Position numbers and translations under genes: made by a program. The notes under the pieces are model-generated. The model saw nothing but the letters and a program-made list of their open reading frames with translations. It did no database searches and was not told the DNA's origin. A stretch of 64,000 nucleotides of DNA, taken from positions 744,001-808,000 of the forward strand of contig NW_020167537.1 of the NCBI RefSeq assembly GCF_001641265.1, written 5' to 3'. This DNA is from Pseudogymnoascus destructans. Taxonomy: Eukaryota; Ascomycota; Leotiomycetes; Thelebolales; Thelebolaceae. Each line of letters starts with the position of its first letter. Within the stretch, counting starts at the first letter, position 1. Below are positions 40,068 through 50,961 of the stretch, one piece after another.

Positions 40068-40822
40068 TCACTTGAGCTTTGAGCTTCTGGGGACAGTCTC
40101 GAGCTCGATGTCCATTTTGTCGGCATATGAAGCATTTCCCAAGTTTCATGAGCATTTCTTTTGCTGGATCTTGATGCGGTGGTCGATACAGCTTCTGCGT
40201 CTTGTTTTGCATGTTGGAATCCATTGTAGGTTGAGGGATTGAAGTTCGAAGTGCCTGGCCCTGATTTTGAGTTTGGCCCATGTTGTTCGAAAATGACTTT
40301 GGCTTCCTTTTGTCTTCTTGTTCCTTGATCCGCTGAATGTTCTGGTCGATGAGCATGCATTTCTTTGCAAACTCGTGAAGTGTAGTAGCTCCAACTTCAG
40401 CCACTAAGGCTTTCTGCATCTGTTGGTTGACTTTGAAGCGCAAGTCATCCAGCAAAGTTTCTTCAGAGTAATCAAGCTCTGTCGTGAGCCTTTGGAACTC
40501 AGCCCAGAACACTGCAAAGGTGTTGTTTCTCTGATACAGCTTTCGATACTCAGTTTGAGCTGTGTGCCTTCGATCGGGATCACTGAAGACTTTTTCCAAA
40601 AGTTCGAGAATTTCTTCTGCTGTCTGCAATTTGTTTGTAGACTTTGGTCGAAGCCTTGGATTGACATGTCGAACTGCCAGTCCTCCCAGTCGACTCTGAA
40701 TGTAGTCATTTGTAAAGTCTGTGTTGGAAAATGATCAATGTTGGCTTCGAGCTTGAGGCGAATTTTCACAACCCAGTCTTCAAATGCTGGCTCTATCCCA
40801 TCTGTGAGGATTGGAGGGTCTG
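40015..40822 (-). pseudogene. Element D gag, truncated and frameshifted
   Basis: The readable part starts IPDPPILTDGIEPAFEDWVV at the junction with the LTR fragment, so the N-terminus is lost. Near 40710 one base is missing: QMT continues in the neighbouring frame as YIQSRLGGLAVRHVNPRLR and then TAEEILELLEKVFSDPDRR. The capsid-like region is followed by the zinc knuckle CFICRQNGHRARDC and ends at 40015. Confidence 0.8.
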
Positions 40823-41053
40823 GAATCATAGAGGGTTGTAGAGATATGCTATGTGGTAATATCGGCCCAGTAACTAAGGAGCGATGACGTGTAATGAATC
40901 ATAGATGGTTGTAGCAATCGTTGAGTAGTATTGCTCTTGTTGTTGGTGTGATAAGCCAAAATATGTATAGTGACTTGTAGGTTTGAGGAGGAGATTTCCA
41001 AGTTTGCTCTTGAGTTTGATAGCAAACTGAGTGCAACGAATGTCAGTATGACA
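40823..41053 (-). repeat. Family A LTR fragment (U3 end)
   Basis: 231 bp in reverse orientation, from aatcatagagggttgtag to the LTR end GTCAGTATGACA. It corresponds to the first ~230 bp of the LTR in element sense. The missing remainder is replaced by element D gag, so this is a recombination or deletion junction rather than an insertion. It includes one complete ~45-bp internal repeat and part of another. Confidence 0.85.
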
Positions 41054-42049
41054 TTAGATTACTATAACCCATTCTCAATTACTAGGCTATACCTTCCTTG
41101 CTTTTACCTACCTATCTAAGCTTGTTATAACCATTACACTTAAGATAACGCCTATCATAAACCTAGTCTTGTCAAAGTCATAGATATCTACATCGTGAAT
41201 GCCATACTTCCTAATTGTATTCTGTACAAGCTTAAACCAGCTATGAATAATTTCTAGATCCTGACACTTAGCCCTCTAATAGTCATATTTCTACTAGAAG
41301 TGTGTCTAGAGCTCTAGGTAGCGCTTAATGAAGTTGGAAACCCATCGCGTCGTAACACGTGACGTGACGTGTATTATATTTAACCATAGACACTTAGGGA
41401 GGTGCCTAGCTCTAAATACTTTTATAGCTAGGTTAAGGATGTATTAAGTAAGAACAGATTCCTCTAGGTCGGTCAATTTCCGTGAGTTGGCTATAATATC
41501 GCGTCATTGTCTCATGCTACGCCTACGACGACTTAAGCTTCTCATGGCTAACGGAATAGATCTTCCCCGTAGCTCAAGCACTTACTTAGCTTTACGGTCA
41601 TTTTGCATTGCCTAGAGGGCTAAAATGATCCTGCTTTCGTCGTGTTTTTGAGGCATAATTTGTGGTGGAGAAATGTAATGCTTCGGGGAACAGTCACGGT
41701 GCGACGTTCGCTTGTCTGTGACATTGGCTATGCACCTACGTTACAGTATAAAGATTACTCGACGCCTGCCATTATCAACAGTGACGCCATTCCCTTGTAT
41801 TCCATTTCCATTCCGAGTTCCATTTCCATTCCGAGTTCCATTTCCATTCCGAGTTCCATTTCCATTCCGAGTTCCATTTCCATTCCGGGCCCATTCTAAA
41901 AATCCCTATGCACCCACATCACATCACACGCAGCCCTAAATCAAATCACGCAATGCACAACAATACACAATCTAACCCCTAATCACATACATCTTGCCAA
42001 CTCCACATACTGATAAGCACATCCCCACTCACTCGTCAGAGGGAGACAT
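41054..42049. other. Intergenic, AT-rich then minisatellite
   Basis: No gene seen. The left part is AT-rich with many TAG/TAA words in all frames, like an old mutated repeat. The right part contains the 18-bp minisatellite listed separately and the 3' side of the glucanase gene. Confidence 0.5.
41799..41888. repeat. 18-bp minisatellite, about five copies
   Basis: Tandem unit ttccatttccattccgag repeated about five times, nearly perfect, just 3' of the glucanase gene. The near-identity suggests recent expansion by slippage. It would read as SIPS repeats in one frame, but no gene context supports translation. Confidence 0.85.
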
Positions 42050-43551
42050 CTAGAACGCAGCAACAACAGCCATGATAGCAGCACCGAACGCAAGCCCCGC
42101 ACCCGCACCAGCGGTAGGAGCAGCACCCGTAGCCGCGACAATAGTCGGCCTAGCAGTAGGGGCAGGCGAGACAACAGTCCCGTTGCCTGTGCTGTTCGAT
42201 CCGCTACCGCTGCTAGCACCACCACCGACAACACCACCAGAGCCGCCGCTCGAGGCGCCACTAGATGGAGAAGCGCTACCAGCACCACCAGTAGCACCGC
42301 CGGATGGGGAAGCGCTGCCAGAACCGGTACGGGCACCAGCGCCGCCGGTGGAGGCGCCGCTGGATGGGACGGCGATGAGGGTGGATGAGGAGTTTGCGGA
42401 GCCGGAACCAGCACCGACGCCGCCAGCGCCAGAGTCAGCGCCATGGGTTGGGGTCAGGGTGCCGCCGCTGGCGACGATTCTGCTAGGCGCTGCCCCGGTG
42501 GAGGAGGCGACGTCCTTGGCGGAGCTAGCGGGGGTGGTAGAGTCGGCAGATGGGCAGGAGAGGTCGAAGAGCGGCTTGGTGCTGAGGGTGGTGCCGACGA
42601 CGCCGAAGCTGGGGCTGGGGGTGTTGGGGTAGGAGTCCTGGAGTGTGTACCAGTATGTGTTGATCTTGCCAAGCGAAGGGCAAGCGACCTTGTCCCAGAA
42701 GAACTTGGCATTAGCGAGACTGGCCTCGGCTTGTCCGGAGACGGGGCCAGAGACAGGCCACCCGGTCTCGGTGATCCAGACGTCCTTGCCGCCTGCGGCT
42801 CCGACGGTGGCATCGTAGGCGTCGAAGAAGAGCTGCGGTCCGTTGTCGACGCCGTTCGCCATCGAGGCCTGGAAGTAGGGGTAGGCGTCGACACCGAGCC
42901 AGTCGACGGCCTGGATGACAGCGCTGTTCGAACCGTTCACCCAGTCGTTCCAGGTATCGACGTGGCCGATCGGGGTGCCGGACAGAGCGGTGCCAGCGAT
43001 AGCCTGGCGGACTTGACCGATATAAGAGACCAGATCCGCGGGCTCAGCTCCGTAACCAGACTTGGCGGCGATGCCGGTGGGGGAGAGACGGTAGAGGTCC
43101 TCGCTGCCGACGGAGAGGCCGGTGACACGGCTGGTGAAGTCGGTGCCGTACTGCTCGATCGCGCGCTTGAGGGCCGCGATCTCGTTGTTAATGCCTTGTT
43201 GGCCGGCGGAGGCCCAGATTCCGAGAAGGAGGGTGGTGTCTGCGGCGATGGCGGCGGGGATGGCGGAGATGGGGTCGTTGGCTGTTCCGCCTTGCTGTTT
43301 TGGCTGTTAGTGTGTGTTGAATGGAAAGACGAGAATGGGAGTTGGTGTGTGGGTGGACTTACGATCATGGTGTAGAGACGGGCGGAGTTGAAGCCGGAGA
43401 CACCCTCGAGGTTCTTGGCGGCGTTGAACTCGTCCTGGAATCTCTGCTGGTCCCTGATGGAGCCATCGCTGTTGGTGGAGCCGTAGTTGAATCCCTGGTG
43501 GACGGCCGAAGCGGATGCCACGAGGGCGAGAACAGATGCAGTGGTACGCAT
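42050..43551 (-). CDS. eglC: GPI-anchored GH17 glucan endo-1,3-beta-glucosidase
   Basis: A 477-aa product from exons 43551-43363 and 43294-42050; the 68-bp intron (GTAAGT...CTAACAG...CAG) sits in the family phrase RLYTMI/QGGTAND. Signal peptide MRTTASVLALVASASA precedes the GH17 barrel (HQGFNYGSTNSDG). The likely acid/base Glu lies in SVGSEDLYR, and the nucleophile Glu in VWITETGWPVSG. After the barrel (SFGVVGTTLSTKPLFDLSC) comes a ~150-residue Ser/Gly/Ala/Thr-rich linker and a hydrophobic tail ending AIMAVVAAF, as expected for a GPI anchor. It should act at the cell surface on wall beta-1,3-glucan. Length and order match Aspergillus EglC. Confidence 0.95.
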
Positions 43552-44449
43552 TGTGGCGTTGTCGAGGTAAGTAACGACCGTGTAGTTTGTTATGAAAGTT
43601 GGAACAACGACGGCGGATGTCCAACGGTGTTTGTCTTCTTCTTTAGTGAGCGTGAAGCTTGCGCAGGGCGAGATGAAGGAAAGGAAGGAGGAAAGGGGAA
43701 AGGGAGACGCGGCAGGTCGGCCTTCTTAACCTATTAGTTCCCGGAGTTTCGTGGTGAGGACTTGGGGGGGGGGGGGGGTGGAGGGGGGGGTGGAGGAGGG
43801 GGGGAATCTAGAACCCAAATCAAAACAAAACATCCGCTAGTACCGCGGTACCACACTGGCCAAAAGAAAACTCCCCTGTGGACCCTGTGGATCCTGTGGA
43901 TCCTATGGATCCACCCTCAGTCCCTAAACGCCGACACCCACCGCCCCTATTATGTTAGGAAATCGCACCCTAAGCCGCCAGCACCCACAGCCCAGATCAG
44001 ATCGCCACGCCACCCACCAAAAAACAACCCCAAGTCACGTGATTAACCCCGAAAATAAACGCGTGTTCTGCACTCGTCGAAAATGTGCTCGTTCCCCATG
44101 AAGAGAATTTCTCTCACGATAAGGAAAGAGCGCTTGTTTTTGTTTATGACGGAATTGGAAGAAAGTGGTGGAAAGAGAGGGATGGATAAGTGGACGGGGG
44201 ATTACGCAAGCCAAGCGGTTGAGTCCCACGTTGTGAGTCCCACGTTGTGCCTCTCCGCTAACATGACCGTAGATGCCTATCACAAAAATTCGTTCTCATT
44301 ATGCCCAATCTCCCACTCCCTCCCTCCCTCCATCCATCCATCTCGTAAAAATCGTTAAAAGCGTTCCGCCGCGCCCATGAACTCCGTGCCTACGCGTTGT
44401 CCCCATTCCCACCTCGCCATCCGCGTCAACTGTGCGTGCTGTCCAGCCC
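43552..44449. other. eglC promoter region / MKK2 3' side
   Basis: Upstream DNA of eglC, which reads leftward, and downstream DNA of MKK2, which reads toward it. It holds a long G tract (43764-43804), short repeats of tggatcct (43880-43912) and a pyrimidine run of ccctccctcc type near 44310-44340. No gene was found. Confidence 0.55.
43764..43804 (+). repeat. G-rich tract (possible G-quadruplex)
   Basis: A run of 15 G followed by three more G runs separated by TGGA-type spacers, about 215 bp upstream of the eglC start codon. Four or more G runs in 41 bp meet the usual G4 rule. Run length may be inexact because homopolymers are error-prone. Confidence 0.7.
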
Positions 44450-46121
44450 CTACTTCTCGCCCCAGCCCCACACTGTGGCGAGGAAGTGGCCCATATTCAC
44501 CCTCTTGCTCTTCATGTCGATCATCCACGGGTGCTCCAGCATGCGCCACGGGCTCGCGCGGCGGTTTGGATCTTTCTCAAGGCTACAGTTCTCATCAGCA
44601 TTTCCGTGATTTCTGTGACCAAAAAAAGCGGGAAAGAGGAAAAACATACCAGCACTCAATGAAATACTTCATATTATCACTCCACTCAATCCCTCTCGAC
44701 GGCTCATCCCTCAACTTCGGGATCGCCTGGTTAACAATATACGTTAGAAGATCGATCGGCCCCGCCCGCGGCTGCATCTCCGCGCCCTCCGGCGCATCCG
44801 CCGGGAACGGGAACCTGTGCTGCGCGACCTCGAGCAGTGTAACGCCCGTGCTCCACACATCGCTCGTGATCGTGTAGCTCTGCCCCGTGATGCGCTCGGG
44901 CGCCATGTAGTACGACGTGCCGATGAAGGTGTCGGCGACGCCCTTAGTGCCGAACTCGCCGCTGACGCCGAAGTCACATAGTTTTACCATCCCGTTGCGG
45001 CATAGGAGGATGTTGCTGGGCTTGATGTCGCGGTGGATGATCTTCTTGCCGTGTAGGTATGTGAGGCCGTTGAGAACGCCTTCGGCGATCTTGCCGAGCA
45101 CCTTTTCGCCGGTGCGGCCGCCGAGGCGGCGCATTTCGCGGTAGATGGAGTCGAGAGACCCGCCCTCGCAGAATTCCATGGCGATGCAGATGGTAGCTGT
45201 GGAGGGCTCGACGAAGGCGCCGTAGTATGCGCAGATGTGTTGGGAGGCACATTCTTTGTTGAACGAGAGCTCGCGGAGGATTTGCTTCTTGACATCGGGG
45301 TCGGGGTTGGTCGTGATGATCTGTTCGTGTTAGCTAAACTTCTGCGAAGATCCTATTAAAATACATACCTTCAATGCAAAGACCGTCTTGCCACCCTTCA
45401 GAATACATCGTGTAACAGCACCCCCAGCTCCCTCTCCCAAACTGCCCAGCTCAATAACCCTCTTCTCCATATGGGCAATACGCCATCCCTCATCCTCTAA
45501 ACTCTCCACATCAAGTGTCCTCGCCCTCTCCAAAGTTGCCTGATCATACTCGGGCGGCCCAGTCATGCTCCCGTCCCTCTCCATCCCAACCCCGCCCTCA
45601 CTAGCATTAGAATACGACGACCCTGCTGCTGACGCTGGGTCAGGCGTCCCCTTGGGTTGGTTGAGCATCCCATACTGGCTCGCGAAGCTCAGCGCAGAGT
45701 ACTGGCTTCCAGCACTTGTCGGTCCGCTCATCTTGCCATCAAGCGGCCCAAAGCTTCCAGACCTTGAATGTGCAGCACTGCTATCTGATCCACCGCTCGC
45801 CGAAGCCCCTTGTATTGCGCTGGGCCGTCCATTCTTTAACGAGACATCGTAGGACTGTGTCTGCAAGCTTCCCCTGGGGGTAGCGAGCTGCAATTTAGGG
45901 AGACCAGGGCGGCCAGTGGGTCGAGCAGTGGGCGGTTGTGGCGACGAGGTTTGGAGAGAAAGAGCCGGTGTTTTCAGAGAGAGGGAGGAAAGGTCGGGCA
46001 TGGAGTTCACGGGGCGTGCATTGGGTGACGGAGGGATGGCGAGGCCCAGTCGAGGAGGTCGACCGGTGGTATTGCGGGAGCCGGGGATCGGAGGACGGAG
46101 AAGTGGAGCCGGATTAGACAT
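44450..46121 (-). CDS. MKK2: MAP kinase kinase of the cell-wall-integrity pathway
   Basis: A 518-aa protein from exons 46121-45369, 45320-44650 and 44582-44450 (introns of 48 and 67 bp with GTATGT donors). The N-terminal ~200 residues are Pro/Ser-rich and open MSNPAPLLRPPIPGSR and LGLAIPPSPN, the signature of filamentous-fungal Mkk2/MkkA. The kinase domain has a Gly loop SLGEGAGGAV, the ATP Lys in VFALK at the first splice junction, HRDIKPSN, DFG, an activation segment GTKGVADTFIGTSYYMAPE and a C-lobe PWRMLEHPWM. It would phosphorylate the Slt2/MpkA MAP kinase. It lies next to the wall glucanase eglC, though such adjacency may be chance. Confidence 0.94.
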
Positions 46122-47144
46122 ATATGGAGCTTCCTGTAGTGGCTGTTGGGGGCTGATAGAAGGATACTACGACTGTCAGTGTGTGCCAAATGGAAAGGGG
46201 GGGAAGACAAACATTTGGTCGAGATATTGATAGTGAAGCTGGCAACTGAGAAGGAGCTGTCTGGTAATGAGCAGGCGATGGGGATGAGACCTGAGGAGCC
46301 GTCCCTGCCGTCGACATTTGGTCCTGCATGGGATATGTATTGAAGTGTTTGGAGGTCACACAAATGAAGTATTGTTTGAGCTTTGTTGGTCTCGGATATC
46401 GTCTAAGAAATGTGCTCGGAGTTGGAGATGTCCCTCAAAGAAGCAGTTGTTGTTTCAGCTAAGCTGGCTGCCGAATACTTCAAGCTCGGGCAAGTTTGTA
46501 CAGGCTAAAGTCGTGAATTTAGTTCGCTGATATCGATATTGGTAACGATCGTGGGTGGTCGTGAGTGTCTCTTGTGTCGAGGAAGGCGGCTTCTGTGTTG
46601 GTTGGAGGGACTCTGTGACAGGGTATCGACGTGATATTGGACCGCAAAAGGGGTATCACAACGGGTATGAATCAGAGACTACCCCGAAGGACGCTTGTTG
46701 TCTTGAATAGCGTCGAGTCGAGCCGCGCGTAGAGCTGGAAGTAAGACTGGACTTGAGCCAATAAGGGCGCTTATCAATTGAGGTGTTGCCAGTTGCACGT
46801 GATTTTGGCTGATGTTGGATATTTGCTGAAACGGTCGACTAACAAACTCCCAGATTATTATTTGAAATTGTCAAATTTAAGGGTTAGTTCCAACGTATGA
46901 GGTCGTATCACAATAAATCGAGATTCGATGCCTTTTTGCATCCGAAACCCTTGCAGGACGAAATGCGGTGCGTGTACGATACCCCTGGCACACCAACCCG
47001 CCTACCACTAAGGCTTGTCCTATCGGCGTTATCATAGGCGCCGGCCTAAGCGCCGCATTCCAAATTTTGGACCCAGCTTTTCCACCAGCAAATAATCCAG
47101 CGAATAAGACCATATATCTCTCAAACACCCCGAAACACACAAAT
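46122..47144. promoter_or_regulatory. Divergent intergenic region MKK2 / DBP8
   Basis: About 1 kb between two genes transcribed away from each other, so it should hold both promoters and 5' leaders. No clear TATA box or ORF stands out. Confidence 0.5.
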
Positions 47145-48737
47145 ATGGGGGCTAAAGCTGTCACGGACGTGCATGAGGACGTATTGGAGAACCTCAACGA
47201 GCATTCCGAAGATTCGGATTCTTTGGATAGCACGAGCTCGAGGAAACGACGCCGTGTGGCTCCTGTAGACAGTGATGGAGAGGAAGAAGCTCCGTTATCT
47301 ACAGTTGCAGTGCCATCCCGCATAAAATCCAGCAAACTGACTTCAGTTGCTAGCAAAGCTGCTCCTCTCCCAATTCTCGCTCCCGTTGATCAAAATACTA
47401 CGTTTGACTCTCTCGGACTCAAGCCATGGCTAGTCAACTCTTTAGGTTCAATGGCGATCCGCCGACCAACTGGAATTCAGAAAGGATGTATACCAGAGAT
47501 TTTAAATGGCAGAGATTGCATCGGAGGGAGTAGAACCGGTTCAGGAAAAACTGTTGCATTTACTGCGCCTATACTACAAAAATGGGCTGAAGATCCAATC
47601 GGGATTTACGCCTTAATTCTCACGCCAACGAGGTTTGTCTCCCCCTTTCTTCCTCTTAGCCTCAATTGACAGGACAGGGAACTTGCCCTCCAGATTTACG
47701 AACAGGTCAAGGCGATATCATCGCCCCAATCCCTAAAGCCGATCCTCATAACCGGCGGCGTAGACATGCGCCCCCAAGCACTCGCCCTCTCCGCCCGCCC
47801 GCACATCGTAATTGCCACTCCCGGCCGGCTCGCAGACCACATTAGAACTTCAGGAGAAGACACCATTATCGGGCTACGCCGCGTCAAGGTCGTCGTTCTC
47901 GATGAAGCTGACCGACTTCTCGCCTCCGGAAACGCAGGCTCCATGCTCCCCGCCGTGTCCGAGTGCCTCTCCGCCCTCCCCCCCGCAAGCGATCGCCAGA
48001 CCCTCCTTTTCACCGCAACCGTCACCCCCGAAGTACGCGCGCTCAAGGACCTCCCCCGTGCGCCCGGAAAGCTCCCCCTCTTCATCTGTGAGATCGACGC
48101 TGCGAACCCGCTCGCGCTGCCTGCCGGCTTGCAGCAGACGCACCTAAGCGTCCCCGTCACGCACCGCGAACACTACCTACACATGCTCCTCCTGACCGAG
48201 GCGAATGTCAACAAGTCCGTCATCATCTTCTGCAACCGTACCGTCACCGCGGATTACCTCACGCATTTACTGCGGCTGCTCGCGCACCGCGTCACGGCGC
48301 TACATTCGAAGCTGCCACAGCGACAGCGCACGGACAACCTGGCAAGATTCCGTGCTAGCGCGGCGAGGATCCTGGTCGCGACGGATGTGGCGGCTAGAGG
48401 ACTTGATATCCCGGAGGTTGGACTAGTGGTTAATTACGATGTGCCGCGTGATGCGGATGATTATATTCACCGCGTTGGACGTACGGCGCGTGCGGGAAGG
48501 AAAGGTCAGGCTGTTACGTTGGTGGGACAGAGGGATGTGGGGCTGATCAAGGCGATTGAGGAGAGGGTTGGGAGGGATATGGAGGCATGGGAGGAGGAAG
48601 GGGTTAATCTCGAGACGAGGGTGTTGAAGGATGCATTGAAGGTTGTGGGAGAGAAGAGGAGAGAGGCTTGGGTGGAGATTGAGGAGGGTAGGGAGGTTGG
48701 AGGGAAGAGGAAAACGGGAATGCGTAGGTTGGCGTGA
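47145..48737 (+). CDS. DBP8: DEAD-box ATP-dependent RNA helicase, rRNA processing
   Basis: A 515-aa protein; exons 47145-47632 and 47678-48737, the 45-bp intron restoring TPTR/ELAL. A Ser/Glu-rich and basic nuclear N-terminus (~75 aa, SSRKRRRVAP) precedes the Q motif (FDSLGLKPWL...TGIQ), Walker A SRTGSGKT, Ia TPTRELA, TPGRL, DEAD, TAT, the C-lobe IIFCNRTVTAD, ATDVAARGLDIP and HRVGRTARAG. Size and sequence fit Dbp8 (human DDX49), which acts in 40S subunit biogenesis in the nucleolus. The start Met is MGAKAVTD; upstream in-frame codons lack ATG. Confidence 0.92.
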
Positions 48738-49114
48738 TAGGCGGGTTGATTTAAATTCTAGAAATCCACACCGCATCACGTATCATCAGGTGGCAACTAC
48801 TGTGTGTGAGTGCTGACAGTACATGACATGAAGCAAGGGACCTTTCGTGCATTGTGTCCCCGTGAGGTCTGAGCGCTTAGAACGGGTTGCCCATTAAAGC
48901 AATGATATAATGTTTCATTGGTACTCGTGCCACCCACATGGATAACTGGTCATGATACGACGAGGCCGAAGAGATTGACAATCACCGAATGATTGTTCTT
49001 TATTCATGAACTCAATTTATGTCATTGCCGGAATGGAAATGGTGGCAATGGTCCAAACCTTTCCCCCCTTCAGAAGAAGCAAAGACTCAATCTTAACCTG
49101 ATCCGACCCAGAAA
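48738..49114. other. Intergenic, no complete gene
   Basis: 3' side of DBP8 and of the small secreted protein. Just downstream of the latter's stop (49060-49110, minus) the bases could read SGSDQVKIE in a shifted frame, suggesting lost C-terminal coding sequence. Confidence 0.4.
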
Positions 49115-49378
49115 CTACTCCGCGATCCATTCCAGCTGACCGAACCACCCAAACACACTAGCACGTACAAACCACTGTTCTGTCTTTGCTCCACACCAGG
49201 AGTTATCCGGCCATGATTCAAGAGTGGTTTGTACCAGGTCTCCAGTGCCGTTTGACATTCCGGGCCAGAGGAATAACACTCCATTCTGGACTGGGGGTGC
49301 GTTACCACGTCTCAGAAGAGAGGCCGCATTTGCTGTTGCAGCAAGCAATGCTATGAGAGTAGTTCCGATGTAAACCAT
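49115..49378 (-). CDS. Short secreted protein, probably truncated
   Basis: An 87-aa ORF with a clear signal peptide (MVYIGTTLIALLAATANA), possible dibasic processing (LLRR) and a segment NGVLFLWPGMSNGTGDLVQ followed by ESWPDNSWCGAK. It recalls longer fungal secreted proteins of unknown function that continue beyond FGQLDG. Here the frame ends abruptly after FGQLEWIAE, and a plausible continuation lies in another frame downstream. So this is either a genuine small protein or the 5' end of a pseudogene. Confidence 0.5.
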   Translation of the reverse strand: MVYIGTTLIALLAATANAASLLRRGNAPPVQNGVLFLWPGMSNGTGDLVQTTLESWPDNSWCGAKTEQWFVRASVFGWFGQLEWIAE

Positions 49379-49800
49379 GATGATGATTGGGAAACTGAGG
49401 TGGGAACTGGGACCGTGGTGTAGATCGGCATTTTGGCGGAAGACGCACCTATTTTATAAAGCCACTCGTTGACAATAAATCACTCAGAGTGAAATTCGTC
49501 AACCACACAGAATTAAGACTAAATTCCAAAGAGATAAAATAATTAATTGATATTATCAAGGTCGAGTTAGCTATTCAGAGCTGTAAAATGAGAGTAACAT
49601 AAGAAGCTAACTTCCACGCCTTTCAATAAGGCGTGTCATCATGCATTTGGGAATACCCCGCATAATGCTTGATATCGATACCGATAAGCACGCACCAAGT
49701 CCACAACGACCCCTCATTTACTTCTGATGAGCAACTCCACTTTCTATCAAATTGTATATGCCTTTGCAGTTCGCCCGAACTCTCATAAACAATATTCACG
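49379..49800. promoter_or_regulatory. Divergent intergenic region (secreted protein / HRI1)
   Basis: Upstream DNA of both genes, AT-rich in the middle (49500-49560). A TATTTTATAAAG motif at about 49450 could serve the leftward gene. No other feature was seen. Confidence 0.4.
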
Positions 49801-50700
49801 ATGGCAAACGAGCCCTCAATCTCAATCCGAAAGTCTATCAGGTGGGGAGTATGTCCTGGAAACCTCCCACACCCTATGCTTGACCCTAGCTAAGACTTCA
49901 CGTAGGACGATGCAGTCATCGAGGACACCAGGTATGAATTCCGTCTCCAATAGTTAAGGTTAAATCGTGAGGACGCCCGCTCATCTCTAGGGTAGTACTC
50001 TCGTCTTGACGACTGGTCCCAGACGTTACGTCGATCTCCGGGTGTACCTCCCCGAGAAACCAGAGGTTGGGTTACCAAACGCCGACGACGTGCCTGCGCT
50101 GGACAGACTGGAGTGGGGATTCGCGGGACAATCCAAAGGCACGCCTGCTGAGTGGGATGGACCGCGATTGGTGACGCCAGCGCACGGCACATGGACGCAC
50201 TGGGTCGACAGCCAGAAGCCGGACGGGTATGAAGATAATGGGTTCATGTACGACCAGCATGACGGGTTGACGTGGGAGAAGGGGGTCATGGAGTACCCCA
50301 AGACTGGGAAACTGACGCCTTATGAGGAAGTTTGGGAGGATTTTGCTCCGGCGAAGGATGCTGCTGGAAATATGATAGCGGTGACGCTTGTTTATACCGA
50401 AACGGGAAATAGCGCGAAGGGGATGGTTATCAGGGTGGGAGACTGGATACAGGGTATTTTGAGAGATGCTGCAGGTAGCATAACTGTCGAGAGATGGCAC
50501 TACGAGGTAAGTGTCCCATTAGAATCGTTATCTGATTTTCTGACATGTTGTAGACGGCATCGAAAGCCACGGAAGGGTGGAAACGGGTGGTTCGCATCGG
50601 GAGTGGGGAACTACCTTGTCAGAGACTCTTTGCCCTGGATAACTCGGCGACCGTGGAGGGATCAGGCTGGACCATATTAAAAGATGATGATGTTTTATAA
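49801..50700 (+). CDS. HRI1: HRI1-family protein
   Basis: A 236-aa protein assembled from exons 49801-49848, 49991-50506 and 50554-50700. Splicing joins SISIRKSIRWG to STLVLTTGPRRYVDLRVYLP, and later WHYE to TASKATEGWKRVVRIGSGEL. Family marks are the RYVDLRV strand, RLEWGFAG, and GWKR.VRIG.GELPC near the C-terminus. HRI1 is a small beta-rich cytosolic protein of unclear role, known in yeast for interacting with the Hrr25 kinase. Without the third exon the frame would read through the intron into unrelated residues. The first intron (142 bp) is the least certain junction. Confidence 0.85.
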
Positions 50701-50961
50701 TCTCGATAGAATTAATTGCTAAATGCCCATCTCATTGCTTGCAAGGGCCGGTTTGGAAACATAAAACGCAAAATTATTCGAGGTAGCATAGGCTCCAACA
50801 TACACATCCTAGGCAATATTGATACTTGCAACCCAAACAAACCAAAAACCAGTAATTCAATGCCCCGTTCCTACCTTCATCCATATATCGTAAACCCATT
50901 CATTCAACCATTGAAGCCCATACTCCGCATAGCGATACATTTGCTCATAACAACCTGAGAC

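Larger units (their letters stand above)
36019..40822 (-). mobile_element. Gypsy element D, 5' truncated and degenerate
   Basis: On the minus strand gag and pol run from 40822 down to 36309, then a purine tract (36232-36245, GGGGGGGGG-containing) and a 3' LTR starting TGTTACGATATC at 36231. The 5' LTR and the gag start are missing: gag is fused at about 40823 to a family A LTR fragment. Coding lesions are a one-base loss in gag and TGA in pol. The right-hand LTR edge is uncertain. Confidence 0.85.

Noticed and set aside
41799..41888. Minisatellite considered as a CRISPR-like array
   Set aside because: Units are contiguous 18-mers without spacers in a eukaryotic genome.
42072..43375. Long plus-strand ORFs (186 and 310 codons) over eglC
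   Set aside because: GC-rich shadow of the GH17 gene; the minus strand has the signal peptide, catalytic glutamates and a proper intron.
46968..47144. N-terminal extension of DBP8 upstream of 47145
   Set aside because: No ATG in that stretch; the first codon of the longer frame is GTG, and the family starts near the Ser/Glu-rich tail.
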